NCBI RefSeq assembly: GCF_022532105.1
Contig: NZ_CP092832.1
Coordinates: 124,001-188,000 of the forward strand
Length of the DNA stretch: 64,000 bases
Reading direction: 5' to 3'
Source of the DNA: Flavobacterium sp. HJ-32-4
GTDB lineage: Bacteria > Bacteroidota > Bacteroidia > Flavobacteriales > Flavobacteriaceae
How positions within the stretch are numbered: the first letter of the stretch is position 1; each line of letters opens with the position of its first letter. Below are positions 62,976-64,000 of this stretch, one piece after another. The translations under genes and the position numbers were made by a program. The notes beneath the pieces were generated by a model. That model was not told where the DNA came from, ran no database searches, and worked only from the letters and a program-made list of their open reading frames with translations.

Positions 62976-64000
62976 ATGAGCACGACAAAACCCATCCGGT
63001 CGGCGCTGGTTTCCGTTTTCTATAAAGACGGTCTCGAGCCGATCGCGCGCCTGTTGCACGAGCAGGGCGTCACATTTTATTCAACCGGAGGAACAGAAGA
63101 ATTCCTTCGAAATCTGGGCATCCCGGTCATCCCGGTAGAAGATGTCACCTCCTACCCTTCGATTCTGGGCGGACGCGTCAAAACCCTGCACCCCAAGATT
63201 TTCGGCGGGATCCTGAACCGCCAGAACCATGAGGGTGACGTCGCACAGATGCAGGAATATGATATTCCCCAAATCGACCTCGTGATTGTCGACTTGTATC
63301 CGTTCGAACAAACGGTCGCGTCCGGCGCACCAGAGGCCGACATCATCGAAAAGATCGACATCGGCGGGATTTCCCTCATCCGCGCGGCAGCGAAGAACTT
63401 CAAAGACACCGTCATCATTGCGTCGGTAAACCAATACCCTGAATTTCTTGACATCCTGAAAAAGAACGGTGCCGCCACCAGTTGGGACGAGCGCAAGGAC
63501 TTTGCCACCAAAGCCTTTCAGGTATCGTCACACTATGACACCGCTATTTTCAACTATTTCAACACGGACGAAACGGTGTATAAAGCCAGCATTTCAAACG
63601 GGGAAACCCTTCGGTATGGCGAAAACCCACACCAACGCGGCTGGTTTTTCGGCGACCTCTCCCGGATGTTCGACAAATTGCACGGAAAGGAACTCTCCTA
63701 CAACAACCTCCTTGACGTAGACGCCGCCGTCAACCTCATTCTCGAGTTCAAAGGCGATGCCCCTACGTTTGCGATCCTGAAACACAACAATGCCTGCGGA
63801 ATAGCTACACGCATGACTATGAAAGAAGCGTATTTGGCTGCTTTGGACGGCGATCCGACCTCGGCTTTCGGCGGTGTATTGATTGCTAATGGCCCGATCG
63901 ATGCCGACACCGCCTCGGAAATCAACCAACTGTTCTGCGAAGTGGTGATTGCCCCTTCATTTGACGACGCAGCAGTTGCCATACTGAAAGAGAAAAAGAA
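62976..64000 (+). CDS. purH: Bifunctional AICAR formyltransferase/IMP cyclohydrolase, 5' part
   Basis: The gene starts at ATG 62976 (MSTTKPIRSALVSVFYKDGL) and runs off the window; 341 residues are visible of the usual 500 or so. The N-terminal cyclohydrolase domain has FYSTGGTEEFLRNLGIPV, GGRVKTLHPKIFGGIL, VIVDLYPFEQTV and IDIGGISLIRAAAKN. The transformylase domain begins with LRYGENPHQRG and ILKHNNACGIA. It performs the last two steps of purine synthesis. Confidence 0.96.
   Translation, partial: MSTTKPIRSALVSVFYKDGLEPIARLLHEQGVTFYSTGGTEEFLRNLGIPVIPVEDVTSYPSILGGRVKTLHPKIFGGILNRQNHEGDVAQMQEYDIPQIDLVIVDLYPFEQTVASGAPEADIIEKIDIGGISLIRAAAKNFKDTVIIASVNQYPEFLDILKKNGAATSWDERKDFATKAFQVSSHYDTAIFNYFNTDETVYKASISNGETLRYGENPHQRGWFFGDLSRMFDKLHGKELSYNNLLDVDAAVNLILEFKGDAPTFAILKHNNACGIATRMTMKEAYLAALDGDPTSAFGGVLIANGPIDADTASEINQLFCEVVIAPSFDDAAVAILKEKK

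Noticed and set aside
1..64000. tRNA, rRNA, CRISPR, prophage or transposase genes
   Set aside because: I looked for cloverleaf-type sequences, spaced repeats and integrase or transposase motifs by eye and saw none; a tRNAscan or Rfam scan could still find something small.

Overview
The window reads as one continuous stretch of chromosome from a Bacteroidota bacterium, most likely a Flavobacteriaceae member with unusually balanced base composition (close to half G+C by eye). The evidence is the gene content: GldA, PorT, TamL, a type IX secretion substrate, GLPGLI, DUF5686, 2TM and DUF3857 proteins, a DAHP synthase/chorismate mutase fusion and split MetH. Promoters also repeatedly show the Bacteroidota -7 element TAnnTTTG, some with a TTG 19-20 nt upstream, and ribosome-binding sites are mostly weak or absent. 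I saw no rRNA, tRNA, CRISPR array, prophage or insertion sequence.

Layout. 1-3.9 kb: end of a penicillin acylase-family gene, a frameshifted kynurenine 3-monooxygenase, a type II NADH dehydrogenase and a small membrane protein. 4.2-10.1 kb: an energy-transduction operon ExbB-ExbD-ExbD-TonB-small membrane protein-PstS-like lipoprotein-TPR protein. 10.1-13.2 kb: queE, a glycine-zipper lipoprotein, and a small regulatory locus with a 2H-family protein, a LexA-like XRE/S24 repressor and an acidic disordered protein. 13.2-21.4 kb (minus): rsgA-dtd-two DUF3857 proteins-MazG-like-aroA-queA. 21.4-26.1 kb: a secreted protein, DAHP synthase/chorismate mutase, a lipocalin-like lipoprotein, gldA with a DUF1801 gene, metF. 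26.1-32.1 kb: methionine/SAM cycle genes (metF, a four-helix-bundle gene, split metH) facing away from metK. A SAM-I riboswitch precedes metH and a SAM-II-type riboswitch precedes metK, on opposite strands of one intergenic region.

32.2-43.3 kb: an outer-membrane beta-barrel protein with a GLPGLI protein, a deoxynucleoside kinase pair, membrane pyrophosphatase, a DNA glycosylase and a DUF5686 outer-membrane protein. 43.4-48.3 kb: pdhB, etfB-etfA, a bifunctional-nuclease-family gene, thyA. 48.3-56.9 kb: a 1536-residue secreted metalloprotease with a type IX sorting domain, a CBM48-like protein, a 2TM protein, folA, ubiE/menG-porT, trmH. 56.9-64.0 kb: tamL, fba, accD, an ABC permease, and the 5' part of purH running off the end.

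How the genes fit together. metF, metH and metK form a SAM-controlled one-carbon loop, and thyA and folA use the same folate pool. DAHP synthase/chorismate mutase and aroA are shikimate steps. queE and queA are queuosine steps. PorT, GldA, TamL and the secreted protease belong to envelope biogenesis and type IX secretion. Signals not explained by ordinary annotation are the opposed SAM riboswitches of two classes, heptamer-period repeat arrays at gene ends, a 12-bp putative operator shared by the LexA-like repressor and its neighbour, and a perfect palindrome inside one promoter.
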